A stretch of 64,000 nucleotides of DNA from Blastomussa wellsi (lineage: Eukaryota > Cnidaria > Anthozoa > Scleractinia > Plerogyridae). A program made the translations under genes and the position numbers. Positions 34,101 to 42,950 of this stretch are shown here, piece after piece (the first letter of the stretch is position 1; each line of letters starts with the position of its first letter). The stretch is taken from assembly GCA_947652115.1 (NCBI GenBank), contig OX393565.1, forward strand, positions 16,464,071 through 16,528,070. Direction: 5' to 3'. Below the pieces are notes generated by a model. The model was given only the letters and a program-made list of their open reading frames with translations. It did not search any database and was not told the DNA's origin.

Positions 34101-34815
34101 TATTCAAATGATAAATGTGGCAATACATAAAACACCTCTGATCTTCATTCTTTATATTAATCAATGATTTCTTACCACGCAACCCCTTAGGCAATTCAAA
34201 ATAACTACTCCCACCCAAAGGCACATACTTATAAAATTTAAGCAACCCACTCTTTATCTCATCAAGAACCCATCCACTTCCTTCACTAAAAAAATTTCCA
34301 ATTCCCTCATTTATCTCATTAACAAACCTATTCATCACACTTCTAATATCATTTTCCTCCATAATTGTATAAATTTTGGATTGTATCTCCTTAGTAATAA
34401 ATTTATCATCAACTTGATGCTTAAACAATATAACCAACGATCTACTAACTTTCAAATTCCCCATCTCCTTAAATTCCTCAATATTTTTTTTCCTTAATTC
34501 CCCCTCCCTCATTTTTAACTCAATTGATGGATTACCCTTATCAACAACGCCGGTACTATATGTTTTAATAACACCATCCATAACAACATCCTTCAATTGA
34601 ATTCTTGGCAATGGAACTGGCCTTTCTAATCTTTTTGTTCTTGGCAATGGAACTGGCATTTCTAATCTTTTTGTTCTTGGCAATGGAACTGGTCTTTCTA
34701 ATCTTTTAGTTCTTGGCAATGGAACTGGCTTTTTAATCGCTGAGCTTAACTCTTTAATTATTTTATCCTTTTCTTCATTCTGGTTCTTCAAAAATTGCAA
34801 TTGACTACTCAGCAA
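31122..34815 (-). pseudogene. Protein-primed family-B DNA polymerase (Polinton pPolB)
   Basis: Five minus-strand frames together make a polymerase of about 1230 residues. The N-terminal frame (34815-33850) carries four PVPLPRTKRLE-type repeats. The next (33938-32382) holds exonuclease motifs FVIYADFESL (Exo I), FHNLRGYDGHFI (Exo II) and YLRCDVLLLADVF (Exo III). Then come motif A DLDANNLYGWAM and motif B KLMNNSVFGK (32377-31841), and motif C LLFTDTDSL (31807-31352); the C-terminal piece is 31439-31122. Breaks: frameshifts near 33850-33938, 32385 and 31400-31440, and an in-frame TGA at 31841-31843. Near 31400 a 12-bp unit is duplicated. It would replicate the element from protein-primed ends. 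All catalytic motifs are visible but the gene is dead as assembled. Confidence 0.9.
34601..34735. repeat. 33-bp tandem repeat in polymerase N-terminus
   Basis: About four in-frame units encode PVPLPRTKRLE (with RLEM and RIQL variants). Proline/arginine-rich and probably disordered. The array keeps the reading frame. Confidence 0.9.
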
Positions 34816-35148
34816 TTAAATTGTTCCATCATTTGATTTTGAAATGCCAGAAATTGTTCCTGTGATATATTCATTATATATAATAAATACAGAAAATTTT
34901 TTTTTAGAAATTTACGCATATTCCCAAATTATAAAAAATAAAATTAAAAATAAAGACACAAACCCCTTAATAAATTAAATTTCACAAAAATGAGCTAACT
35001 ATATCTTTTTTATTTTTTTATCAAATTATAAAAAATCACAAAAATGAGCTAACTATATATTTTTTAATCAAATTATAATTTTTTTACAATTTGATTTTTT
35101 AATGAATAAATCACAAGAACAAAAATGAGCTAACTATATATTTTTTGA
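34816..35148. other. AT-rich spacer in Polinton
   Basis: The phrase AAAAATGAGCTAACTATAT recurs here (near 34986, 35041 and 35123), and TAACTATAT-type motifs precede other genes of the element. This may be an early-promoter-like or repeat motif. No gene is seen. Confidence 0.45.
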
Positions 35149-35532
35149 TCAAAAATGTTTCATTGCAATTTTAATTAAATCAATTACATCATTTTTTCCA
35201 TAAGTTTTATTTTTACTAACAAATTTAATGGTCATGCTATTTAAATCTTTCCAATATTCACTACGCTGACACTTTGGTGAGTTCCTCATGTCTCTCCAAA
35301 TTTGTCTTAAAATGTTTTTCATTTCATCACTGCTCCATTCATCCTTCAGGAACAACTTAATAAATTCTAAATTATTCCTCACAATGTTACATTCACTTGC
35401 AACACTATTATAATTATATTTTTTATCATTTGAATCACTATCAGAATATTCCTCAACATCACTTAGAAATTCATCTTCTGAACTCTCATCCAAATCTCTC
35501 ATCGCTCGCTTAATAAATATTTTACCATCCAT
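35149..35532 (-). CDS. Acidic protein of Polinton, unknown function
   Basis: 127 codons, ATG start. The N-terminal half is strongly acidic and serine-rich (ESSEDEFLSDVEEYSDSDSND); the C-terminal half is helical with aromatic residues (DEWSSDEMKNILRQIWRDM). No family is recognised. It lies between the polymerase and the nuclease genes on the same strand and is intact. Confidence 0.6.
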   Translation of the reverse strand: MDGKIFIKRAMRDLDESSEDEFLSDVEEYSDSDSNDKKYNYNSVASECNIVRNNLEFIKLFLKDEWSSDEMKNILRQIWRDMRNSPKCQRSEYWKDLNSMTIKFVSKNKTYGKNDVIDLIKIAMKHF

Positions 35533-35576
35533 CCTATAATATTAGAACAGAAAAAAAATTAAAAAAAAACGCGTAA

Positions 35577-35744
35577 CTATATGTTTTTATTTTTTTCTCC
35601 ATTATCAGAAAAAGTAATGTAGTAAACGATTTTACCATTTGACTCAATAACCACTGATTTATTAAATGGTTTAACCCTTGCTCCATACTTTTTTAACTTT
35701 TCCAACCTCTCGAAACGCTAGCTGGTATTTTCAAATTTCTTCAT
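35577..35744 (-). pseudogene. Small Polinton frame with early stop
   Basis: 56 codons from ATG, interrupted by TAG at codon 9. The remainder is basic and then beta-like (KPFNKSVVIESNGKIVYYIT). It fills the space between two same-strand genes, which is why it is listed. Function unknown. Confidence 0.3.
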
Positions 35745-35846
35745 CACAAACTATATAATATAATTAGAAATTATTTTTTTAATTTACAGGTTTTTTATTT
35801 TTTCTCATTATCATCTTCCCACAACTCTCACACCTTACCCTCACTT

Positions 35847-36218
35847 TTAATTAACTATCTCAATTACAATCCTGTCATAATTGTTACTTACCATCACCTT
35901 ATACCCACAAGAGCTACTCCTATTGTGAAACTCCTCCTGCTTCCCACTTATATTACCACATCCTCTTGGATTTTTAAATTCAATGACAAACCCATTCCAT
36001 CCCTTGCTTGGATTCAAAATCAATAAATCGGCTGTTCCAACCGTATAGCCTCTCTTAATTGCCTCATCCCTTTGCTCCTTAACAGCCAAACAACTGATAA
36101 ACTCCCCAGATAACAGCGCATTTGGGTAATTTTCTCTGATGAACCTCACCACTTTAACATGCAAACTATTTTCATTATGAATAGAAAATGTTGTATCAAT
36201 TTTTATATCACCAAACAT
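35847..36218 (-). CDS. VRR-NUC-like nuclease 1 (PD-(D/E)XK)
   Basis: 123 codons. The pattern is G-T-A-D-L-L-I-L, then GFVIEFKNPRG, then a Q-E-E-F helix: the D...E-x-K signature and following Gln of VRR-NUC/Holliday-junction-resolvase-like nucleases (GTADLLIL, VIEFKN, SGKQEEF). It probably acts in processing of replicating element DNA. It is adjacent to a paralogue at 36265-36648. Intact frame. Confidence 0.65.
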   Translation of the reverse strand: MFGDIKIDTTFSIHNENSLHVKVVRFIRENYPNALLSGEFISCLAVKEQRDEAIKRGYTVGTADLLILNPSKGWNGFVIEFKNPRGCGNISGKQEEFHNRSSSCGYKVMVSNNYDRIVIEIVN

Positions 36219-36264
36219 ATAACTATATATCAGAAAAAAAATTTTTCACCCTCAACGCGTGGCA

Positions 36265-36648
36265 TCAGAAATAATTATTTACCTCCTTAATAATCTCATC
36301 ATAATCCCCTGATATCATCGTCTTATATCCAATCTCCTCTAACTTACCAATAAATTCTTTTTGTTCCTTACTAATCTTTCCCTTACCATTTGGATTTTTT
36401 AATTCAATGGCAAATCCGGCATATTCCCTATTTTTATTTAAAATTATAATATCGGGAGGTCGCGCAGCTTGCGAAGCTGCACTAGCTTCGCACCCCTTAA
36501 TGTATCCTTTCAACTTTGCAAAATTTCTTGTTATGGGATTTCTCATTAAACTTATAATCTTCACAACAATCAAAGCATCTGAGTATTTATCTCTTATATA
36601 TTTAACAATTTTAAAATTTAATTTCAACTCATCACATTTTCTTCTCAT
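36265..36648 (-). CDS. VRR-NUC-like nuclease 2 (paralogue)
   Basis: 127 codons with the same core (PPDIIILN, FAIELKNPNGKG, KEQKEF), so a tandem paralogue of 35847-36218. Between GYIKG and PPDI it carries an Ala/Ser-rich insert (CEASAASQAAR) encoded by a short GC-rich hairpin-like sequence (GCGAAGCTGC...GCTTCGC) unlike its AT-rich surroundings. Catalytic D, E and K are present. Confidence 0.65.
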   Translation of the reverse strand: MRRKCDELKLNFKIVKYIRDKYSDALIVVKIISLMRNPITRNFAKLKGYIKGCEASAASQAARPPDIIILNKNREYAGFAIELKNPNGKGKISKEQKEFIGKLEEIGYKTMISGDYDEIIKEVNNYF

Positions 36649-36673
36649 CTTAACAATTCAAGTATATTATTAC

Positions 36674-37625
36674 TTAAGAAATTAATTTATCTTCATTCAC
36701 CCATGAATTAAATTTATCAGGATAACCTTTCCATTTAACAAACGCCTTGTTACCCTTCCTCTTTATAACCTTTTCAATTCTAAAGACATCCTGTCCCTTG
36801 GTTTTCTGTAATTCCTGAAAATAAAAGAATCCTTCAATGTCTTCACCCATCAAATCCTTGAATTTATAAGTTACTGGATTTGTCTCTTTAACCTCTTTAA
36901 CAACAAACACCTCTTCTGTCCAGTTTGGAACATATCCCTTATCAAATACCTTTCTCTTATATTTACTTATTCTGACTTTATCCCCAACTTTCAATTGCCA
37001 CCTTCTTCTCCCCAATGGTTTATATAATCGCCCATAGAGAGTATTCATCAACACATCACTCTTATTTTCCTCCTTCCTTGCCTCATTTGGTGTCATATCA
37101 ATTGTACTATGAAAATGATTATTATACCCATTCATAATATTATCCAACTCATCCACCCACATAGTGTTACCCCTCCTAGTAAAATTCTCATATATCTTCC
37201 TCTTGAGAGTCCTATTAAATCTTTCAATTATACTCCCCTTTTCTTCATTCTCTGTTGAATATAATTTAATTCCCTTCTTATCTAAAAACTCCCTCATCCA
37301 CTTGTTATAAAACTCCTTTATCAGTCCATAAATATTTAGGCATAATTCCAATCTTCTTAATTAATCCATCAAAAACATCCTTCATTGTCTCACCATATCT
37401 ATTCTTGATTGGAATAGCCCAAGCGTATCTTGAAAAGACATCTATGATAGTTAAAATATACTTGAACCCTTTATTCCATTTACTCAATTTACCCATTTCA
37501 ATAAGATCGGCACTCCATGTATCATCAACCCCCCTCGTTATAACAACCCTTCTCTTTAGAAATTTTTTCACGATTGGTTTATGCAATTCTTTAGCTAACT
37601 GATCCCAATCATTATCAATTAGCAT
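36674..37625 (-). pseudogene. Retroviral-type integrase with C-terminal chromodomain
   Basis: The first frame (37625-37305) has the first catalytic Asp (TWSADLIEM) and the second (YLWTDKG). A frameshift right after it, near 37330, moves to the second frame (37351-36674) with the third catalytic residue (SIIERFNRTLK, E). The C-terminal domain includes WQLKVGDKVRISK, and a chromodomain ends the protein (FRIEKVIKRKGNKAFVKWKG, then SWVNEDKL). The N-terminal zinc-binding HHCC part is not visible upstream of 37625. It would insert the element and make the 6-bp duplication; the chromodomain may target histone marks. Inactive as assembled. Confidence 0.9.
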
Positions 37626-37930
37626 TTTTTGTTTCCCTTCCCCGCGCCTCTGTAATAATCATTGTTATCCTTAACACCCTTATATGCCTGTCCAGCTAAT
37701 AATCTCCCCAAAGCGGCAAAACTTGGAGCTGGAGTAACAAAATTACTAGCTACATAAGCAATTTTATCTTGAATTGATGGACCACGCCTTCCGACAAGAG
37801 CACCACCCTTCCCCTTACCGAAAATCTTCGGCTGCTTCCCATGTTGTACATCCCATATAAATCTATTTAATCTCCAATGATCCTCATATGGCCCACCCTT
37901 ATACCAGTCTGCTCCATGATCTTGTGCCAT
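37619..37930 (-). CDS. Small Polinton protein, unknown
   Basis: 103 codons (MAQDHGADWYKGGPYEDHW). It overlaps the start of the integrase frame by a few bases and follows the PLA2-like gene closely. Gly/Lys-rich towards both ends, with a hydrophobic centre (ASNFVTPAPSFAALGRLLAG). The gene position next to PLA2 is common in Polintons, where such proteins are thought to be virion components; I cannot assign a function. Confidence 0.55.
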   Translation of the reverse strand: MAQDHGADWYKGGPYEDHWRLNRFIWDVQHGKQPKIFGKGKGGALVGRRGPSIQDKIAYVASNFVTPAPSFAALGRLLAGQAYKGVKDNNDYYRGAGKGNKKC

Positions 37931-37934
37931 AATA

Positions 37935-38734
37935 TTAAATACCTCTTGCTGACTTTTTTACTCGAAAGGGGCATATCCTTGCTTCCTCATCTTTTCTTTT
38001 TGTATTTTGTGCCTGTTGCCCTGTAATGCCAGCCCAAGCACGTTTCAGAGTGTCTCCACTTGCAAAATCATCAAATGATTCTTTTGCCCCTTCTTCTTTT
38101 ATCAATTTTGGTATAACTGAAGAAAGAGTTTTATTAGCTGCAGAATAACCAGGAATCGCGTTCAATGCATCCATCGCTGCACCACCCATCCCAACTTTCT
38201 TTTTACCAGCAATTACATTTCTAGTTAGAGAATGCCCCCATTGTCTGTCTTTCCATGGTATCTTATCCAATTCCTTAACCATTTTAGCATCTGCTTTATT
38301 TTTCACCTTAATTGTTCTTTCTTTGGTTTTCTTCCACAAACAGCGTAATCAACATCATGCTGCATACTAACTGCATCAGTCCTCCCAGTTGGTTTTTCAT
38401 AGATTTCCAATATATTTCCCTTATCATCATGTCTCAATTGTTTATGAAGTGGATTACCCGGTCCAGTGTATTTATGACCAGGCAAAACAAATCCCTTCTT
38501 TGGAGCAACTTTCAAAATAGCTTTATGAATGTCAATGGCACCGCCCCGCGATCGAGGGACGAGACCGCCTTTTGAACTCCGTGTTTTCATTGCTTTAACG
38601 AATTTGGTTTTCTTATGATTCCCTTCACTGCAAGTTGATTTCATTATTCTCCTTCCATTACTTGTAGTTTCATACTTAACATTTTTATTTCCAGTTTTCC
38701 TCTTGTGAACAATACAATAAGTTTTTTCAACCAT
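37935..38734 (-). pseudogene. PLA2-like protein (parvovirus VP1u-type domain), frameshifted
   Basis: The first frame (38734-38303) has a basic N-terminus, then a calcium-loop-like YTGPGNPL and a catalytic helix MQHDVDYAVC with the His-Asp pair, the pattern of secreted and viral-capsid phospholipases A2. A frameshift near 38315 moves to the second frame (38339-37935), with KNKADAKMVKELD and a Gly/Ala-rich stretch. In related elements the domain is thought to help particles leave endosomes. The active-site part is intact in the first frame, but the full protein is broken. Confidence 0.75.
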
Positions 38735-38775
38735 AATATATCATTTAGTTACATAATTATCTAACAAATATTTAT
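38735..38775. promoter_or_regulatory. Divergent promoter region
   Basis: 41 bp separate the starts of the minus-strand PLA2-like gene and the plus-strand pX/protease gene. The stretch is AT-rich with ATAATTAT-type sequence, so control elements for both directions must be here or inside the genes. Confidence 0.4.
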
Positions 38776-38953
38776 ATGACAACAGAATATACAGCAACAA
38801 GTTTATTTCTAACAGATGGGCAGTTAAAAAAACTGGAAAGATCAATTAAAAATGCCTGTGAAACAACCATTTCAATTTCAAAAGCAAACCTAAAAAAAAC
38901 GGGTAATTTTCAACTCCCTTTAACTGACCGACAACTCAACCACATTAAGAAAA

Positions 38954-40711
38954 ATGAAGGAAGAGAGGACGGCGCTAAAAAATCTTAGTAAGCGCAAAGA
39001 CATAATTATCAAAGCGGCCGACAAAGGCGGCGCTTTAGTTGTTTGGCGGGCCGACCTCTACCAAAAAGAAGCTTTGCGGCAACTTTCTGACACCTCTTTT
39101 TATGCTAAAGTCGACAAAGATCTCACCTCCACTAACCAACAAATTGTCAAGAGCACTATTAACGACCTTATAGTCAAACAAGAATTGCCGGCTACTGCTA
39201 CCAATCTCATCATTACCACTCCCAGAACCTCGTGTATTTACTTTTTACCTAAAATTCACAAACCTAACAACCCAGGTCGACCTATCGTCTCTGCCTGTAG
39301 TTGCCCTACCGAACTCATTTCCAGCTATTTAGACAAAATTATGGCACCTATTGTCAGATCTTTACCGTCATACGTTAAAGACAGTCAACACGCACTTCAA
39401 ATTTTTCGCGATTTCAATTTCCTGGGCGAAGACAAACTTATTTTCACTATGGATATTACATCTCTTTACACCGTCATCCCAAATGGCGAAGGTCTTCTAG
39501 CCCTCAAACATTTTTTTGATTTACGCACTGTTAAGGAACCAAGCTCGGAAACACTACTCCGCCTGGCTGAGTTAGTGTTAACACTCAACTGTTTTTCATT
39601 CGCGAACAATTATTACAAACAAATCAATGGCGTGGCCATGGGTACCAAAATGGGACTCAGCTACGCCAATCTTTTCGTAGGCTACATTGAACACCAATTT
39701 TTCAATCAATACAACGGCCCAAAACCTGAACTCTATCGTCGCTACATTGACGACTGCATCGGCGCTACCTCTTCTACCAGAGAAGATCTTAATCAATTTA
39801 TAACCGCTGTTAATTCGTTTCATCCTGCCCTTAAATATACCTGGGAAATTTCCGATACTTCCTTAGCATTCCTGGATATCAAAGTTTCTATCGAAGGCAA
39901 CAGTTTATGCACCAGTGTGCACTACAAACCCACAGATTCTCATAGCTATTTGTTGTATTCATCTTCACATCCATCACATGTCAAGAATTCCATTCCTTAT
40001 TCTCAGTTTCTTAGACTTCGCCGTCTTTGTAGTGACGACTCTGATTTTTCCTTAAAATCAGAGGAAATGTGCAATTTCTTCGACAAACGCGATAGAATTC
40101 CATTCACCCTCACATTCCACCCTCACAACCACGCAGTTAAATCCATCATTCTCAAAAACTTTAAATTACTTCAAAATGATCCCGACACTGGTAGAATCTT
40201 TTCGCAACCTCCATTAATTTCATTTAAACGCGACAAAAACATAGGTAACTTTTTAGTCAGAAGTGCATTCCAAACTAGTGATCAACCCGGAACTTTTAAA
40301 TGCGCTCGCGCACGATGCAAAACATGCCCTTTCATTCACAACGTTGACAAAATATCGGGACCCAAGCGATCTATCAAAATCACTGATCATTTCACCTGTA
40401 CCTCAGCCAATGCCATCTACTGTATAACTTGCACTCTTTGCAAAAAGTTATACATCGGCGAAACAGGGAGACGACTTGGCGACCGATTCCGAGAACACCT
40501 TCGTGACGTAGAGAAAGACGACAAAAATGCATCGAAACCGGTCGCGAGACACTTCAATCTCCCAAATCATTCTAAGTAACATACGGCAGTCTGCGGCCTT
40601 TCCCTTCACCAAGGAAACACGGAAAGCCGTAAAACTCTAGAACAAAAATTTATTTTTCAAATCGGCACTCTTAATCCTCACGGTATCAACGAACGCTTTT
40701 CATTCAACTAA
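38954..40711 (+). pseudogene. Penelope-like RT with GIY-YIG endonuclease
   Basis: The RT core has motif A FTMDITSLYTVIP, motif B GVAMGTKMGLSYANLF and motif C YIDDCIG. A cysteine-bearing linker (CARARCKTCPFIH) leads to the GIY-YIG domain: AIYCITCTLCKKLYIGETGR, then LGDRFREHL and a distal Asn/His region (FNLPNHSK). A TAA at 40577-40579 cuts the last 44 codons; the frame continues open to 40711. The N-terminus is missing by 5' truncation. Penelope enzymes prime reverse transcription at nicks made by the GIY-YIG domain. Confidence 0.85.
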
Positions 40712-40800
40712 TTTATTCCGAAGTTTTCACGTTACCAGGCACCAGCCAATAGCGAAGCTCCATCTTTCTGTATATAAAGACACACGACGCACAATTCCTT

Positions 40801-40848
40801 GATTCGCTCCGACGAAGGGCTAACGCTCGAAACGTCAGCACTTGAATC
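40801..40848 (+). ncRNA. Hammerhead-ribozyme-like motif (type I, minimal)
   Basis: Order of parts: stem I strand GATTC-GCT (40801-40808); core CCGACGA (40809-40815), in place of CUGANGA with C for U at position 4; stem II GGGC/GCTC with loop TAAC (40817-40828); GAAAC (40829-40833); GTC (40834-40836); stem I strand AGC-ACTT-GAATC (40837-40848). Stem III is only C-G/A-U without a loop, the minimal form known from Penelope-like elements, which act best as dimers. An extra A precedes stem II. Cleavage would follow GTC. Recognition is by eye. Confidence 0.7.
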
Positions 40849-41680
40849 TCTTTACGGTGGCCAATTGACATTATCAACCCAGTTGATAAAACCAAATTAA
40901 ATTGAAAATAAGCAGAGTGCAAATAACAAAATTACGTGGATCATCCTCTGTGAAAAGAAGAAGTTACACAGCGGAAGAACAAAAGAAACTGACACAGGAA
41001 ATACTAGCTGATATGGAAAGAAAAAGTTTCACAGCGGAAGAACTAAAAAAACTGACACAGGAAATACTAGCTGATATGAAGGCAGGAAAAGGTTTACAAG
41101 TTGACCCATTCACTAATTTTCAAATGGGGACATCAAGAAGAGCACCCAGGAGACGTCGAAGAAACCTTCCCACATCATCAACTAATAAATCTCCAGGTGG
41201 TGGACAACTTATATTAAGACCACCACCAGTAATTGGAATGTGGCCAAATGGAGAAATGCCTTTGAAGTTGAAGCGTGGTAGGAAAAAAAAACTAATGTTT
41301 CCATTAGAAAATAAACCATTAAGCAACTTCAACCTAATGGATTGGTTGGATTACCTTGGAGTGAAAATAAAAGGTATTTTCATGAGAGATGAACACATGC
41401 CAAGCAAGCATTCCCCATGCATCATTAACCTTGATGACAAAGTAGGCATAGGAACCCATTGGGTTTGTTGTGTGCCTAATGGTGTAAATAAGTTATATTA
41501 TTTCGATTCTTTTGGAATGCATTATCCAGAAGAATATAAATCAAGCAATTATAAAATAAAAATCAAATACAACATAAATATAGTGTATTATGTGGTTATT
41601 ACTGTCTTTATTTCCTAGAGAGAACTCAAACTTTCAAGGAATCACCACATCAAGCATTATACTCAATAATGAAAAATTCA

Positions 41681-41929
41681 TTAGAAATTACTTTGAACAA
41701 ATTTATTGAAATTCGAGAAATTTATCCTTGCTATAAAACTAACTTTATTAAAAATTCCATGGCTAATTCCACAGTCAATACATTTAATTAATGACTTATA
41801 AAACCCCTTCTTAGTCTCATCACCCATATCCTTAGGGATCGACCAGTCATTCTTCTTGTAAAATCTCTTAAGCATGTCATTATAATTCAATTTCATGATT
41901 TTATAAATTTCTTTATCGTTTATTTTCAT
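41681..41929 (-). CDS. Small Polinton protein (82 aa), copy 1
   Basis: Basic, helical protein (MKINDKEIYKIMKLNYNDML). It begins next to a long hairpin at 41957-42034 and ends beside the protease 3' end, converging with it. No family recognised. Identical copy at 46238-46486. Confidence 0.5.
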   Translation of the reverse strand: MKINDKEIYKIMKLNYNDMLKRFYKKNDWSIPKDMGDETKKGFYKSLIKCIDCGISHGIFNKVSFIARINFSNFNKFVQSNF

Positions 41930-41956
41930 ATTATATTAATTGTGTAGATAATTTCA

Positions 41957-42034
41957 TTAAACGTAAAAAAGCCCATTATTTATTAATCCGCTGACTTGAC
42001 TTCTAGATTAATAAATAATGGGCTTTTCGTTTAA
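41957..42034. terminator. Long perfect hairpin between two minus-strand genes, copy 1
   Basis: Arms 41967-41987 and 42007-42027 are perfectly complementary over 21 bp (core AAGCCCATTATTTATTAAT) with a 19-nt loop, and pairing continues outward (TTAAACG/CGTTTAA). It lies just past the stop of the Cys-rich gene (42031) and before the start of the 82-aa gene. The position suits a transcript-end or mRNA-stability structure, but a replication role is equally possible. Copy 2 lies at 46514-46591. Confidence 0.55.
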
Positions 42035-42309
42035 TTTTTGAACTTGTCATAAAATTCAAATCTGAAACATTTGTCACAAATTCCAACGTCGTTATCTTTA
42101 CAAACGTGACATAATTCCATTCTTTTTCCACATTTTAAACAAAGAAATCGAGAATCAATACATCTATGACATAGAAAATGACCTTTCATACAAAAATCAC
42201 ATTCAAAATAATATTTAAATTTTAAACAATCCAAACAATAATTCAGCAGAGAATCACATTCATCACAGGATTCATTATATCTTTGATCACATTCTTCACA
42301 TATTTTCAT
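42031..42309 (-). CDS. Cys-rich zinc-binding protein (92 aa), copy 1
   Basis: About 19 cysteines in 92 residues, arranged as CxxC/CxxH pairs: CEECDQRYNESCDECDS, CLDCLKF, CDFCMKGHFLCHRC, CLKCGKRMELCHVC and CDKCF. The spacing is that of several tandem treble-clef or RING/B-box-like knuckles. Likely a zinc-binding regulator or protein-interaction factor; no family named. Identical copy at 46588-46866. Confidence 0.6.
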   Translation of the reverse strand: MKICEECDQRYNESCDECDSLLNYCLDCLKFKYYFECDFCMKGHFLCHRCIDSRFLCLKCGKRMELCHVCKDNDVGICDKCFRFEFYDKFKN

Positions 42310-42378
42310 AATTTTGATATTTTTTAATATTTTTATTCATGCAATATTCACAAATGATCATAACTATATATTTAATTA

Positions 42379-42642
42379 CTAAATTAAATTTTCATTTTTA
42401 ACGAAAGTGTAAATATTAGCAAATGGATTTTTCTCTGTTTTCAGGAAATAAGAAAAATCAGATTCTGATTTTTTTAACCCAGCAATGAAATAACTATATT
42501 TTTGAGGTGCGCAAAATTGATTTTCTTTATAAAGGCTGTTCATCCATTTTTCATTGAAGTAAGCTTTTCTAACTTTAACTCCAAGTTCTTTATGCCATTT
42601 TCTAATAATTTTATTAAATTCCTTTTTTTCTTCCTTATTCAT
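42379..42642 (-). CDS. Small Polinton protein (87 aa), copy 1
   Basis: The start is taken at the Met of MNKEEKKEFNK, whose ATG overlaps the end of the upstream gene (42635-42823); the frame is open further upstream but only over that gene. Basic and aromatic (KAYFNEKWMNSLYKENQF). Unknown. Copy at 46936-47199. Confidence 0.45.
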   Translation of the reverse strand: MNKEEKKEFNKIIRKWHKELGVKVRKAYFNEKWMNSLYKENQFCAPQKYSYFIAGLKKSESDFSYFLKTEKNPFANIYTFVKNENLI

Positions 42643-42823
42643 GAGACAGTGAATTACAAGGAGTCTCTGATGATGTATAATCAATAATGATTTTATTTTT
42701 CTTTACTCTCGCAAATAATTTAATTAATCTTGCTTCATATTTCTTGTAAGGTGGAATATTTAATTTATTTCTTAATTTCATTAATTTTAAATAACACTTT
42801 GACTTATAATTAAAAAATACCAT
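42635..42823 (-). CDS. Small Polinton protein (62 aa), copy 1
   Basis: Basic protein (FNYKSKCYLKLMKLRNKLNI) whose last codons overlap the next gene's start, suggesting coupled or alternative expression, or that the two were once one gene split by a frameshift. Copy 2, at about 47192-47380, has an A/T difference that puts a stop close to its start. Confidence 0.4.
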   Translation of the reverse strand: MVFFNYKSKCYLKLMKLRNKLNIPPYKKYEARLIKLFARVKKNKIIIDYTSSETPCNSLSHE

Positions 42824-42950
42824 TATATAATAACTATATTTTTTTTTCTTTAAGACAAACGCACTTAACTATAAAATTATATTTCATTTTTATAATTTTA
42901 TTAAATATATGTTTCAAAAAATTATTTCACTCTTACCGTTTCATTCAATT

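Larger units (their letters stand above)
38953..40898 (+). mobile_element. Penelope-like retroelement, 5'-truncated
   Basis: Begins abruptly inside the pX-like gene with the middle of the usual N-terminal region and ends near ...GTTGATAAAACCAAAT, the customary Penelope tail. Contains the RT/GIY-YIG gene and, in the 3' part, a hammerhead-like motif (40801-40848). No certain target duplication. Its right-hand part is repeated at 43668-45455 by the tandem duplication. Confidence 0.85.
38776..41618 (+). pseudogene. pX-like domain plus adenain-type protease, split by a Penelope element
   Basis: The first part (38776 to about 38950) encodes SLFLTDGQLKKLERS and LPLTDRQLNHIKK, LT-x-x-Q-x-x-K-I repeats typical of Polinton pX-like proteins. 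A Penelope-like element follows. The gene resumes at about 40899 (KISRVQITKL), passes an Arg-rich stretch (RRAPRRRRRNLP) and enters a C48/adenovirus-type protease: GIFMRDEHMP, GTHWVCC with the catalytic His, and LYYFDSFG. The frame ends at 41618, but the Cys-containing motif (LCGYYC) is encoded in another frame near 41590, so a frameshift removes it. Two 24-codon repeats (RSYTAEEQKKLTQEILADM and FTAEELKKLTQEI) follow the junction. The protease would mature the virion. Confidence 0.75.
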
